This document shows, one piece after another, positions 54,943 through 62,195 of a stretch of DNA of 64,000 bases (position 1 is its first letter; every line of letters starts with the position of its first letter). The notes beneath the pieces were generated by a model, which saw only the letters and a program-made list of their open reading frames with translations, was not told the origin of the DNA and searched no databases. Made by a program: the position numbers and the translations under genes. The stretch is from Candidatus Thioglobus autotrophicus (GTDB taxonomy: Bacteria > Pseudomonadota > Gammaproteobacteria > PS1 > Pseudothioglobaceae): positions 39,098 through 103,097 of the forward strand of contig JAKUUR010000003.1 in NCBI GenBank assembly GCA_022448455.1, read 5' to 3'.

Positions 54943-56145
54943 TTATTGAATTAATTTATCTTCAAACGGATAATGACTTAAAACCTCTACCTCCATCTCG
55001 GTTACAAGCACCATTTGCTCCAGCTTGACGCCCACTTCACCTTCTTCTGCGCCAGAGTAGCTTTCAACACATAAAACCATGTTAGGTTCAACTATGCCAT
55101 CGTATCCATCCCTAGCCCAGTCTTCTTGATAATATATCTTGGGATATTCATCAGTCAGACCTGCGCCATGATAAACACAAGGGTAGTTGTTACTTTTGTA
55201 AATTTTGTTGCGCTGGAAGGCTCCTCTAGATAGCTCCGAAAAAGATATTCCCGGTTTAATGGCATCGATATTAAAATGTACTTCGTCATAGGCGTGCTGG
55301 TAGGCTTTCCTCTGCTCATTATTGCCGCGTCCACCTTCACAAATCCAGGACCTAGAAATATCGGCCATATAGCCCCTCGGTCCAATCAAGTCAGTATCCA
55401 GAGCAACCATATCGCCTGTTTCAATAACTCGTTCCGATGCTTCTTGCAACCAAGGATTTGTTCTTGGTCCGGATGACAACATGTGGCCCTCAATCCATGA
55501 TCCATTATTAGCAATGTTGACTTGATGCAGAATTGACCAGAGCTGTCGCTCTGTTAAACCTGCAAAGGTATTCTCCTGCATCAACTTCATACCATATTCA
55601 GCGATCGCTATAGTGTGCTTAATGCATTCTATTTCAGTTTCGCACTTAATCACTTTTGCTTTTTCAAGTAAACATTCTGCGTCACTTATTTGATAACCAA
55701 GATTTTGTAATGACTGTGTAACAAGTGGCGTAATCCTCTCTATCGCAATACTATTATTGTGACAATACTCTTTCATAAAACTATCCACTTCCTCGGTAAA
55801 TAGTTTGGCACTATTATTAAGATCAAATCCACTATCAAAAGGGGAAATAAAATATGGTCGCCGGTATTCAGAAACGTTTGGGAAGTTACGTCGAGTTGCA
55901 CCATGCATAACTAGAGGGCCTTCAGCAGGTACAAACAAATAACAAGTTGGTATATGGGACTGAAAGAGTTGAAATTCGTCAAAATCAATTGCGTATCTCA
56001 AACTAACAGGGTTAACTAAGATAGATAGGCTAACATTTTTTTCAGCCATTGATTTTCGTAACCGCTCCAAACGATAATCACACATATCTTTTAAGACCTG
56101 ATCGAAGAGTTTTGGTGCGGGTATTATTTTGGTTGCAATATTCAT
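54943..56145 (-). CDS. M24-family metallopeptidase (Xaa-Pro dipeptidase-like)
   Basis: 400-residue pita-bread-fold protein. The N-terminal creatinase-like domain (YRLERLRKSMAEKNVSLSIL ...) precedes a catalytic domain with GHMLSSGPRTNPWLQEASER, GDMVALDTDLIGPRGYMADI (metal Asp), YHGAGLTDEYPKIYY (metal His) and metal Glu in MVLCVESYSGAEEGEVGVKL. It may split Xaa-Pro peptides, or creatine or DMSP as some family members do. Stand-alone. Confidence 0.87.
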   Translation of the reverse strand: MNIATKIIPAPKLFDQVLKDMCDYRLERLRKSMAEKNVSLSILVNPVSLRYAIDFDEFQLFQSHIPTCYLFVPAEGPLVMHGATRRNFPNVSEYRRPYFISPFDSGFDLNNSAKLFTEEVDSFMKEYCHNNSIAIERITPLVTQSLQNLGYQISDAECLLEKAKVIKCETEIECIKHTIAIAEYGMKLMQENTFAGLTERQLWSILHQVNIANNGSWIEGHMLSSGPRTNPWLQEASERVIETGDMVALDTDLIGPRGYMADISRSWICEGGRGNNEQRKAYQHAYDEVHFNIDAIKPGISFSELSRGAFQRNKIYKSNNYPCVYHGAGLTDEYPKIYYQEDWARDGYDGIVEPNMVLCVESYSGAEEGEVGVKLEQMVLVTEMEVEVLSHYPFEDKLIQ

Positions 56146-56306
56146 CTTAATTGCTAAATATACATATTTTCAAAATATTATTTTTTATTTTTTTCAGAAA
56201 TCCTTTCATACCGGGGGTTATAGAAGTTAACTAGATTCCGGCCCTGGCAGCAAATCAACTTCTCATTTAATACCTACAGAAAATTTTGTAAAAAGAATTA
56301 ACAATT
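56146..56306. other. Spacer with no recognised gene
   Basis: 161 bp between the M24 peptidase and the F420-type oxidoreductase. No repeat copy, hairpin or small reading frame that I can defend. A change to visibly higher G+C content begins around here. Confidence 0.5.
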
Positions 56307-57575
56307 TCATTCGGATGCCTCAGGTTTTGGTTCGGTTGCTTTACCGGAACGTACTCTTGTACGTGTACCTTCACGTTGGAAGTTTCGGTCAGATTCCTGC
56401 AGTTCATCTGCAAGCTCTGCAAGGCGCAGGCGATCCGTTTTCGGTACAATTCGACCTTCATCGCCCAACCCTTGGAATCGGTCATGCGCTGCGTATTTCT
56501 TGCGCATCTGGTGAGGCTGGTAGATACTCATGTCATCCGGAGTAATATCATATTCAATGTTAATTGCTCCTGTCTTTGCCGCCGCTTCCAACAATTCTAA
56601 GCCTGCTGCAGTGCGAACCACCACAGCGTTGGTGCCAGGATCACTTTTGCTGCCTTCGCGCGTGGGAGACCCTCCAATCCATGTGTCAGCGGCGGCAATA
56701 TCCGCAGCCTCACCAATGCCGTCCGGGCAAATCTTACATCGGAATGGTAGATCCCATGTGCTTGCGTTGTCTCCCCAGAAATCAAGATAGTGGAACTCCT
56801 TCACCTCATCAGCGGTTTCAACGCGCATCGGTCCGGGACAACCTTGTCCGCGATAGCGGAGGGATGTGAGATTTTCCAGCTTGATCCCAGCGCGAGACAG
56901 GAAAGCATCTATCGCAGACGGATTCATGAAACCACCACATACTGGTGTCAACCAGTACTTCACCAATTCATTCACCCTCCCATCATAGTGTGCTAGGTTT
57001 CGCAGAGCAGCAATGTCACAGGGCTTACCAATAAAAGCAAAGGGCTGACCCCGAGCTAATATCTCGTCTATGTCAATCAGCGGCGCCGATGGGCCGTAAC
57101 GCGATCCGCCGGTGTCCAGCACATCAGCTTCGGAGAAACTCAGATACCTTTCGCCGAAGATCGGCTCTTTGGCCGAGGCTTTGACATGCAAAATGAAATC
57201 CACCCGTTGATCGTTCAACAGGAATTGAGCAAGCGCTGTCAGCACACCGCCCGTAGACGCTTCGAACCGTGTCTTCGGGTCTCCAGCCCAAGCCCTGACA
57301 ATCCGAAGCCACGGCCCCCACATATTGTCTATCTTCGTTGCAGGCGTGACCTCATTCTCAGGCAAACCTTCGATTCGGGTACCCGGGCATATATTGAAAA
57401 TTCTTTCTACAGTGACATCGTCAAGATCACCGACAATCACCGGCCGTTCATATCCGTTCACCGATTTGACGACCTTTATCTTGTCAGGCCCAGCAACCGA
57501 TTGACAAATACCACAACCCGCACACAAGCCCTGCTCGGAAATTGCATTCATTCTATCAATGGCAGACTGTTTCAT
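56307..57575 (-). CDS. Coenzyme F420 hydrogenase/dehydrogenase beta-subunit family protein (FrhB-like)
   Basis: 422-residue flavin/iron-sulfur protein. Cysteine sets occur in GLCAGCGICQSV, GKPCDIAALRNLA, LTPVCGGFMN and DLPFRCKICPDGIGEAADIA, with substrate-pocket ASTGGVLTALAQFLL. Bacterial relatives act as reductases for chlorophyll precursors or other substrates and need not use F420. It is noticeably richer in G+C than the surrounding DNA, and the C-terminus is Arg-rich (GTRTRVRSGKATEPKPEASE). Probably a recent arrival, from an alphaproteobacterium-like donor in my judgement. It begins three bases after a truncated secreted protein. Confidence 0.88.
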   Translation of the reverse strand: MKQSAIDRMNAISEQGLCAGCGICQSVAGPDKIKVVKSVNGYERPVIVGDLDDVTVERIFNICPGTRIEGLPENEVTPATKIDNMWGPWLRIVRAWAGDPKTRFEASTGGVLTALAQFLLNDQRVDFILHVKASAKEPIFGERYLSFSEADVLDTGGSRYGPSAPLIDIDEILARGQPFAFIGKPCDIAALRNLAHYDGRVNELVKYWLTPVCGGFMNPSAIDAFLSRAGIKLENLTSLRYRGQGCPGPMRVETADEVKEFHYLDFWGDNASTWDLPFRCKICPDGIGEAADIAAADTWIGGSPTREGSKSDPGTNAVVVRTAAGLELLEAAAKTGAINIEYDITPDDMSIYQPHQMRKKYAAHDRFQGLGDEGRIVPKTDRLRLAELADELQESDRNFQREGTRTRVRSGKATEPKPEASE

Positions 57576-57578
57576 TGT

Positions 57579-57737
57579 TCACACTCCTAGAGCACTTTCC
57601 CAAAAAAGACCATGTCTTGCTTGTACTTTGGGTGATTTATCGCAAAAAATACCCGATGAGAAATCGAGTTCTACTTCAGCATTAGTCGAACCTATAAAGC
57701 TAAGAGAGAGTAATAAGAGTAGGAATAGTTTTTTCAT
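57579..57737 (-). pseudogene. Truncated secreted protein (signal peptide plus about 30 residues)
   Basis: 52 codons: signal peptide MKKLFLLLLLSLSFIGSTNA, then EVELDFSSGIFCDKSPKVQA and a stop three bases before the F420-type gene. The leader is almost identical to that of the MORN protein at 44035. Only the 5' part survives, joined to foreign DNA; it could couple translation into the next gene. Confidence 0.75.
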
Positions 57738-57755
57738 ACTAGGATTGTATATCAA

Positions 57756-57818
57756 TTTAAACCTAGTATAAATCTAGAAAGGATAAAAATCCAAATTTCG
57801 TTTGATGCGTGAGGGAGG
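57756..57818 (+). repeat. Cassette repeat copy 13 (left arm + core)
   Basis: TTTAAACCTAGTATAAATCT, then AGAAAGGATAAAAATCCAAA and TTTCGTTTGATGCGTGAGGG. Complete left arm; core differs at one position (GCGTGAGG). Confidence 0.93.
57765..57794 (-). promoter_or_regulatory. Promoter-like sequence in repeat copy 13
   Basis: Minus strand TTGGAT (57794-57789) and TATACT (57770-57765) with an 18-base spacer. It lies 28 bases before the orphan signal-peptide ATG at 57737, hence upstream of the F420-type gene, which it may now drive. Confidence 0.45.
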
Positions 57819-57866
57819 AGATTTGGTTTAATGTGAATAATAATCTTTTATTCTAAGTGCTCTGAG

Positions 57867-58445
57867 TTAAGAATTGTTGATTTCCGTGTATCTAAAACAA
57901 CTTGTTAAATGATCATTAACCATGCCACAAGCTTGCATGTGAGCATAGATAATAGTAGAACCAACAAATTTAAAACCCTTTTCTTTGAGGTCTTTACTAA
58001 ACAAATCCGACTCCTCGGTAGTGGCAGGGTAATCACTCATTTTTTGTCTCTTATTTATTTTAGGTTTACCTCCAACAAACTGCATACTGTAGTTATAAAA
58101 GCTACCAAATTCTCTCTGTACTTCAATAAATAACTTTGCATTATGCACAGCTGAACGCACCTTCAGTTTGTTTCGTATAATTCCTGGGTCTTGTAATAAC
58201 TTCTCAATCTTCTTGTCTGAAAAGTTTGCAACCTTTTTAACCTCAAAATCAGCAAAAGCTTTTCTATATCCTTCTCTTCTCTTTAGAATTAACTCCCAGC
58301 TTAATCCAGCTTGAGCACCCTCTAATATTAAAAACTCAAAAAGCTTTTTATCATCTGTAACAAGCACTCCCCATTCTTCATCGTGATATTTCAACATAAC
58401 CGGATCATTATTACCCCAAGGACACCTATTAATTACTTTTGCCAT
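57867..58445 (-). CDS. tag: DNA-3-methyladenine glycosylase I
   Basis: 192-residue base-excision repair enzyme. The typical start NRCPWGNNDPVMLKYHDEEW, then GVLVTDDKKLFEFLILEGAQ, AGLSWELILKRREGYRKAF and the C-terminal zinc-binding YAHMQACGMVNDHLTSCFRY identify TagI. It removes 3-methyladenine. All key residues are present (Glu in LEGAQAGLSW, Cys/His at both ends). Stand-alone gene between repeats 13 and 14. Confidence 0.95.
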   Translation of the reverse strand: MAKVINRCPWGNNDPVMLKYHDEEWGVLVTDDKKLFEFLILEGAQAGLSWELILKRREGYRKAFADFEVKKVANFSDKKIEKLLQDPGIIRNKLKVRSAVHNAKLFIEVQREFGSFYNYSMQFVGGKPKINKRQKMSDYPATTEESDLFSKDLKEKGFKFVGSTIIYAHMQACGMVNDHLTSCFRYTEINNS

Positions 58446-58498
58446 TCAAAGCTCCATTTTTTACTAATTTTTTTTCTCATGCTTTATAGATACATCTT

Positions 58499-58554
58499 AA
58501 ACTAATACCAGTTGAGCCGATTGATAATAGTAAGAGTAAGAATAGTTTTTTATA
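58499..58554 (-). pseudogene. Orphan signal-peptide remnant
   Basis: The minus strand reads KKLFLLLLLSIGSTGISLR preceded by ATA instead of ATG. It is a third copy of the leader found in the MORN gene and at 57737, flanked by the same upstream sequence and the repeat's left arm. Nothing of the mature protein is left. Confidence 0.65.
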
Positions 58555-58571
58555 AGAAGGTTTAGTATCAA

Positions 58572-58695
58572 TTTGAACCTAGTAAAAGTCCAAATTTCGT
58601 TTGATGTGTGAGGGAGGTTATATTAATACATAGCCGAGTGAAATTAGGTTCCCCCTATGCTTTAAGAGTGTGAATAAATATGCGAAGGAGGGATA
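58572..58695 (+). repeat. Cassette repeat copy 14 (left arm, core, right arm)
   Basis: TTTGAACCTAGTAAAAGTCC, then AAATTTCGTTTGATGTGTGA and GGGAGGTTATATTAATACAT. The right arm continues AGCCGAGTGAAATTAGGTTC and ends near GAATAAATATGCGAAGGAGG. One of only two copies with both arms (the other is copy 17). GGGAG and TTCCC can pair with one G-U. Confidence 0.93.
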
Positions 58696-58697
58696 AA

Positions 58698-58742
58698 ATG
58701 AGTCATTGGATAAATTTAACTTATAAATACATTGAATTTTAG
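58698..58742 (+). CDS. Short upstream ORF (14 residues) at the end of repeat copy 14
   Basis: ATG at 58698, preceded by a strong GAAGGAGG, encodes MSHWINLTYKYIEF and stops at 58740-58742, overlapping the TTG start of the serine hydrolase gene at 58732. It could couple translation to that gene, or be the surviving start of an earlier gene. Confidence 0.4.
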   Translation: MSHWINLTYKYIEF

Positions 58743-60012
58743 TGCAATAAAATTACTTACTTTTATACTTGTCATATTTCCTGGATTGGCTGTTTCAAAT
58801 ACTCAGGAAGCACAGTCTAATGAAAATCTTGTTGTACTAGAATCGAATAGTGATGTACCCAACTTTAGCACTCCAACCATATACGCATCTTTTAATGACA
58901 ACCTAAAATCAGAATTCACAACAGCTGTAGAACGAGAATTTAATGCTGCCCCAGAAAGAGCAGGTATTTCAGTAGCCGTTTATACGAAAGACAAATTGTG
59001 GGTGTATTCTCAAGGTATTGCTGACTCAACAACTGAAATGACAATTAATACTCCAATATTAATTGGTAGTACTTCAAAAACACTCGTATCTTCCCTAATC
59101 CTGATGCAAATTGAGCAGGGATTATATAATATTGATAGTTCCCTCGAGTCAGTTCTGTCTGGACATCCCGATTATTCGACATTTGATAAAAATATAATTA
59201 ACCCAAAAGTAACTATAGAAGAGTTGCTTTCAATGAGATCTGGTTTACCTAATTACAACGACAACAGAAAAGGTATAAGTGGACTATTTAAGAGCTCTTC
59301 TTGGAAACCATCACAAAATATCCAACTTAACAACTCACCATACGTCAAGCCAGGAGTATTTGACTACAACGATACTAACCTAGCACTCTTGGGATTGATA
59401 GCAGAATACCATGGTGGTAATGATCTTTATTCCCTATACAAACAAACATTTTTTGATAAGTTGGACCTAACTTTAGTTCCCCTATCAAGTAGCATCATAA
59501 GGATGGATCCTGCAATGCCTTATGATAACCTGCGTCCTTGGGCAGAAGGATTTGGAAATGTAATTGAGGCCGCACCTTTCGCTTTCGAGTATTGGATTAA
59601 AGGGCAATCGAGAATGAGATGGGCATGCTGTTGGATGGTATCAACTCCAGCCAACTTATCGCGCTGGGGCTACGAACTCTATAGCAGTAAAGGCAATGCA
59701 ATCCCTGTATCAGTACGTAACAAATTATTAAACTCAATGAAAGGAAATAGCGTAACTTTTCAGGGAACCAGACAGAAATATGGTTATTTCGTAACCGAAA
59801 GAATGTTTACTCTACCGTCCTCCAGAACTATAACAACATATGGACACCCTGGAGGTGGAGGAGGTTATTCAACTTTACTAAGATATTCTCCAGAACTTGA
59901 TCTTGCAATCGCTATACTGGTTAATTCCCCATTGAAATTTCAAGGGTCCTGTAAAAAATATGATCCGAGAACTTGTGTAGCAGAATCAATTTTTGCAGCA
60001 TATTCAAAATAA
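58732..60012 (+). CDS. Secreted serine hydrolase (beta-lactamase/D-alanyl-D-alanine carboxypeptidase-like)
   Basis: 426 residues. A signal peptide (NFSAIKLLTFILVIFPGLAV) leads into a class C-like penicillin-binding fold: LIGSTSKTLVSSLILMQIEQ has the SxxK nucleophile, and VFDYNDTNLALLGLIAEY fits the YxN element. GHPGGGGGYSTLLRYSPELD fits the HxG element. The start is TTG; no good Shine-Dalgarno of its own exists, but an upstream ORF overlaps it. Substrate unknown. The stop codon lies two bases before repeat copy 15. Confidence 0.88.
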   Translation: MNFSAIKLLTFILVIFPGLAVSNTQEAQSNENLVVLESNSDVPNFSTPTIYASFNDNLKSEFTTAVEREFNAAPERAGISVAVYTKDKLWVYSQGIADSTTEMTINTPILIGSTSKTLVSSLILMQIEQGLYNIDSSLESVLSGHPDYSTFDKNIINPKVTIEELLSMRSGLPNYNDNRKGISGLFKSSSWKPSQNIQLNNSPYVKPGVFDYNDTNLALLGLIAEYHGGNDLYSLYKQTFFDKLDLTLVPLSSSIIRMDPAMPYDNLRPWAEGFGNVIEAAPFAFEYWIKGQSRMRWACCWMVSTPANLSRWGYELYSSKGNAIPVSVRNKLLNSMKGNSVTFQGTRQKYGYFVTERMFTLPSSRTITTYGHPGGGGGYSTLLRYSPELDLAIAILVNSPLKFQGSCKKYDPRTCVAESIFAAYSK

Positions 60013-60013
60013 T

Positions 60014-60051
60014 AAGGATAAAAGTCCAAATTTCGTTTCATGTGTGAGGAG
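60014..60051 (+). repeat. Cassette repeat copy 15 (core with short left arm)
   Basis: AAGGATAAAAGTCCAAATTT then CGTTTCATGTGTGAGGAG. It follows the serine hydrolase stop at once. The left arm is cut at AAGGAT, so the promoter -10 is missing. Confidence 0.92.
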
Positions 60052-60088
60052 AAATATATCTAGCTTGACGTATAGAGTTAATTAATTT

Positions 60089-60283
60089 TTATCTATAAAA
60101 AGATTCAAAATGCTTTTCTCGTTTATCTTTCAACATTCCAACAGTTTCATCCATAAACCTATTTCTATCTGCCCTTGTCTTGAATACCCAAATACATACC
60201 GTATCTTTGCTGTGATAAATCGCCTTTAACTCGTCATCAATCTCACATATCTCTTGCGGTATCTCAGTTTTAATACAAAACAT
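60089..60283 (-). CDS. Small hypothetical protein (64 residues)
   Basis: Starts MFCIKTEIPQEICEIDDELK and continues AIYHSKDTVCIWVFKTRADR. I do not recognise the family; the mixed alpha/beta pattern and charged end (KDKREKHFESFYR) suggest a small soluble protein. AGGAG sits five bases before the ATG at 60281-60283, better than the GTG at 60289. Its first about 90 bp, including upstream DNA, are duplicated in front of the desaturase gene at 61.5 kb. Confidence 0.65.
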   Translation of the reverse strand: MFCIKTEIPQEICEIDDELKAIYHSKDTVCIWVFKTRADRNRFMDETVGMLKDKREKHFESFYR

Positions 60284-60299
60284 TTTCACTCCTATTCAA

Positions 60300-60350
60300 T
60301 TTGAACCTAGTATACATAAAGTCCAAATTTCATTTGATGTGTGAGGGAGG
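60300..60350 (+). repeat. Cassette repeat copy 16 (short left arm + core)
   Basis: TTTGAACCTAGTATACATAA, then AGTCCAAATTTCATTTGATG and TGTGAGGGAGG. The left arm is shortened as in copy 7. Confidence 0.92.
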
Positions 60351-60369
60351 ATTAATTAATATATCTTCG

Positions 60370-61533
60370 CTATCTCAAGGAATGAGGTGCAAGATCGCCG
60401 ATTGATGATATTAATGGGTCTTCAAATGAATTGTGCTTCTTTTGAAGGTCAGGAACTTTAGTGTCAAACTGATAGTTTTGGTCTTGCTCTTGTTTTCGCC
60501 ATATTTGCCTCATTTCTTTCCATGCACCTATAAGCGTCCTTGGCTCAGGCATGTCATCGGCTACCAGCTCATTTAGTTTCCTGAGATTGTAGCATGGGAC
60601 TGCCGCATACATGTGGTGTTCAATATGCCAGTTCATATGCCAGTATAGAAACTCCAGTATGGGGTTCAGTATTATTGTTCGTGATGATTTGCGAAAATCT
60701 GAGTCATTCTCTTTCAATCCGCAGTGCTGAGTCAATCCGGTGAAGTATGAAGCCCAGCTTGCAATGAAAGCAGGAAAAGAAATTATAAGCGGCAATACCC
60801 ATAAATTGGAAGCAAGTGAAATAATCAGTAAACTGCCATGGAAGGATAACAGGAATCTTGACCACATTATGGACTTGTGATGCTCTTCGGGCTGATCAGC
60901 ATGCAGTGATTGCAGCCACTCCTGACTGTGAATATCTTTTGAACCGGTTTTTCCCATAGCAGATAAAAATGTAAGGTATATTGTGGAGAACACCCCTCCT
61001 TTGCCAAAAATACGTCCAGCTCTGCTGAAAAGGTTTATGCTGAAAAGCTGTATTAACAGAATAAGATTTAATGACGGCTCCAGTGGCGAGACATTTTCTC
61101 GATCCGCCTCTGGATGCATGGTATAGCGATGGTGGTAGGTATGGCTCACCGCGTAATCAAAAGGGTCCCACCAGCTGATCAGGCTGAAAAGGTACAGAAA
61201 AACTTTATTTAATTTCCTGCTGCGAAAAACAGTGCTGTGACCAAGTTCATGTGGCGCTACTCCCGTGAAGAAGCTGCTGACTGTACCGTGAAAAAACAAT
61301 GCGGTGAAAAAAGCCCACCATACCTCCAGACTCCAGAATAAGTATGTCAGCAGCCCGGTTATCAAAAAAACCGCAAAATGCCCTCCTGCCTGGATCCAGC
61401 CCTGATAATCATTCTTCAGTGTCAATTCTCTGAGACTCTCTTTGTCAAGGGAACTGCGATACCACTTGACACGAAGATTCTTTCTAACTGCCACAAGAGA
61501 TTCATATGGCTTGGATATATTATTTTGTGACAT
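60370..61533 (-). CDS. Membrane fatty acid desaturase
   Basis: 387-residue di-iron desaturase with four or more hydrophobic helices. The three histidine boxes are intact: HELGHS (about residue 95), HTYHHRYTMH (about 130) and HMNWHIEHHMYAAVPCYNL (about 300). Proteins of this kind desaturate acyl lipids or hydroxylate carotenoids or alkanes; acyl-lipid desaturase is most likely. It looks somewhat richer in G+C than flanking DNA. The start overlaps a 25-codon copied fragment of the 64-residue gene, which seems to provide its leader and ribosome-binding context. Confidence 0.9.
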   Translation of the reverse strand: MSQNNISKPYESLVAVRKNLRVKWYRSSLDKESLRELTLKNDYQGWIQAGGHFAVFLITGLLTYLFWSLEVWWAFFTALFFHGTVSSFFTGVAPHELGHSTVFRSRKLNKVFLYLFSLISWWDPFDYAVSHTYHHRYTMHPEADRENVSPLEPSLNLILLIQLFSINLFSRAGRIFGKGGVFSTIYLTFLSAMGKTGSKDIHSQEWLQSLHADQPEEHHKSIMWSRFLLSFHGSLLIISLASNLWVLPLIISFPAFIASWASYFTGLTQHCGLKENDSDFRKSSRTIILNPILEFLYWHMNWHIEHHMYAAVPCYNLRKLNELVADDMPEPRTLIGAWKEMRQIWRKQEQDQNYQFDTKVPDLQKKHNSFEDPLISSIGDLAPHSLR

Positions 61534-61597
61534 AAATCTTTAACTCTTCATCAATCTCACATATCTCTTGCGGTATCTCAGTTTTATTACAAAACAT
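61520..61597 (-). pseudogene. Duplicated 5' fragment of the 60089-60283 gene
   Basis: ATG at 61595-61597 reads MFCNKTEIPQEICEIDEELK then IYVTK and stops, overlapping the desaturase start by 14 bases. The region 61539-61628 matches 60225-60312 with only a few differences, including the AGGAG site and the start of the repeat's left arm. Confidence 0.8.
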
Positions 61598-61613
61598 TTT
61601 CACTCCTATTCAG

Positions 61614-61740
61614 TTTGAAACCAGTATAAATCTAGTCAGGATAAAAGTCCAAATTTCGTTTGATGTGTGAGGGAGAGTATATTAATACATAGCCGAGTGA
61701 AATTATGCTCCCCCCTACCATCAAAGTCTGAATAAATATG
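61614..61740 (+). repeat. Cassette repeat copy 17 (left arm, core, right arm)
   Basis: TTTGAAACCAGTATAAATCT, then AGTCAGGATAAAAGTCCAAA and TTTCGTTTGATGTGTGAGGG. The right arm is ATTAATACATAGCCGAGTGA then AATTATGCTCCCCCCTACC, ending TCTGAATAAATATG. GGGAG pairs with CTCCC. This is the most complete copy in the window. Confidence 0.94.
61623..61652 (-). promoter_or_regulatory. Promoter-like sequence in repeat copy 17
   Basis: Minus strand TTGGAC (61652-61647) and TATACT (61628-61623), 18 bases apart. It lies upstream of the duplicated leader and the desaturase gene. Confidence 0.45.
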
Positions 61741-61832
61741 ATATGAGATATGCCTACAATTTTTTTATATCGCCTCCTCGAATATAACTATTACAATTAC
61801 AAGGTATTTAATACTCAATAAGGAGAGACGCT

Positions 61833-62195
61833 ATGTTAGAAACAAAGATATTCCGTAAAAAAGACCTCGACCTTGAGCCTGTGAACGGCATGAAAACCAT
61901 CGGCTTGGTCAATGTGTCGTTTTCTGATGAACTGGGAGCCGGGATTGGCGTTTTTGAAGATTGCTCTATACCTTGGCATATCACTTATGACGAGGTCATC
62001 TACATACTCGAGGGGCAGTTCACGTTACAAGTCGGTGACAAAATATTCGAAGCCGGTCCTGGAGACGTGCTATGGGTGCCACGTAATACGGATATTGTTT
62101 ATAAAGCCCAAGAACGAGTAACATTTTTCTACTCTGTACTGCCTGCCAGTAACGCGCCATCAACAGCCAAACATATTGATTTTGCTTCTGTGTGA
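61833..62195 (+). CDS. Cupin-domain protein (EutQ-like)
   Basis: 120-residue single cupin. The two cupin boxes are seen around WHITYDEVIYILEGQFTLQV and GDKIFEAGPGDVLWVPRNTD. It resembles the DUF861/EutQ C-terminal cupins linked to ethanolamine use or acetate kinase activity, but no eut genes are nearby. An AGGAGAG motif precedes the ATG. The last two codons and the stop (TCTGTGTGAGGGGGAG) coincide with the right half of a cassette repeat. Confidence 0.85.
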   Translation: MLETKIFRKKDLDLEPVNGMKTIGLVNVSFSDELGAGIGVFEDCSIPWHITYDEVIYILEGQFTLQVGDKIFEAGPGDVLWVPRNTDIVYKAQERVTFFYSVLPASNAPSTAKHIDFASV

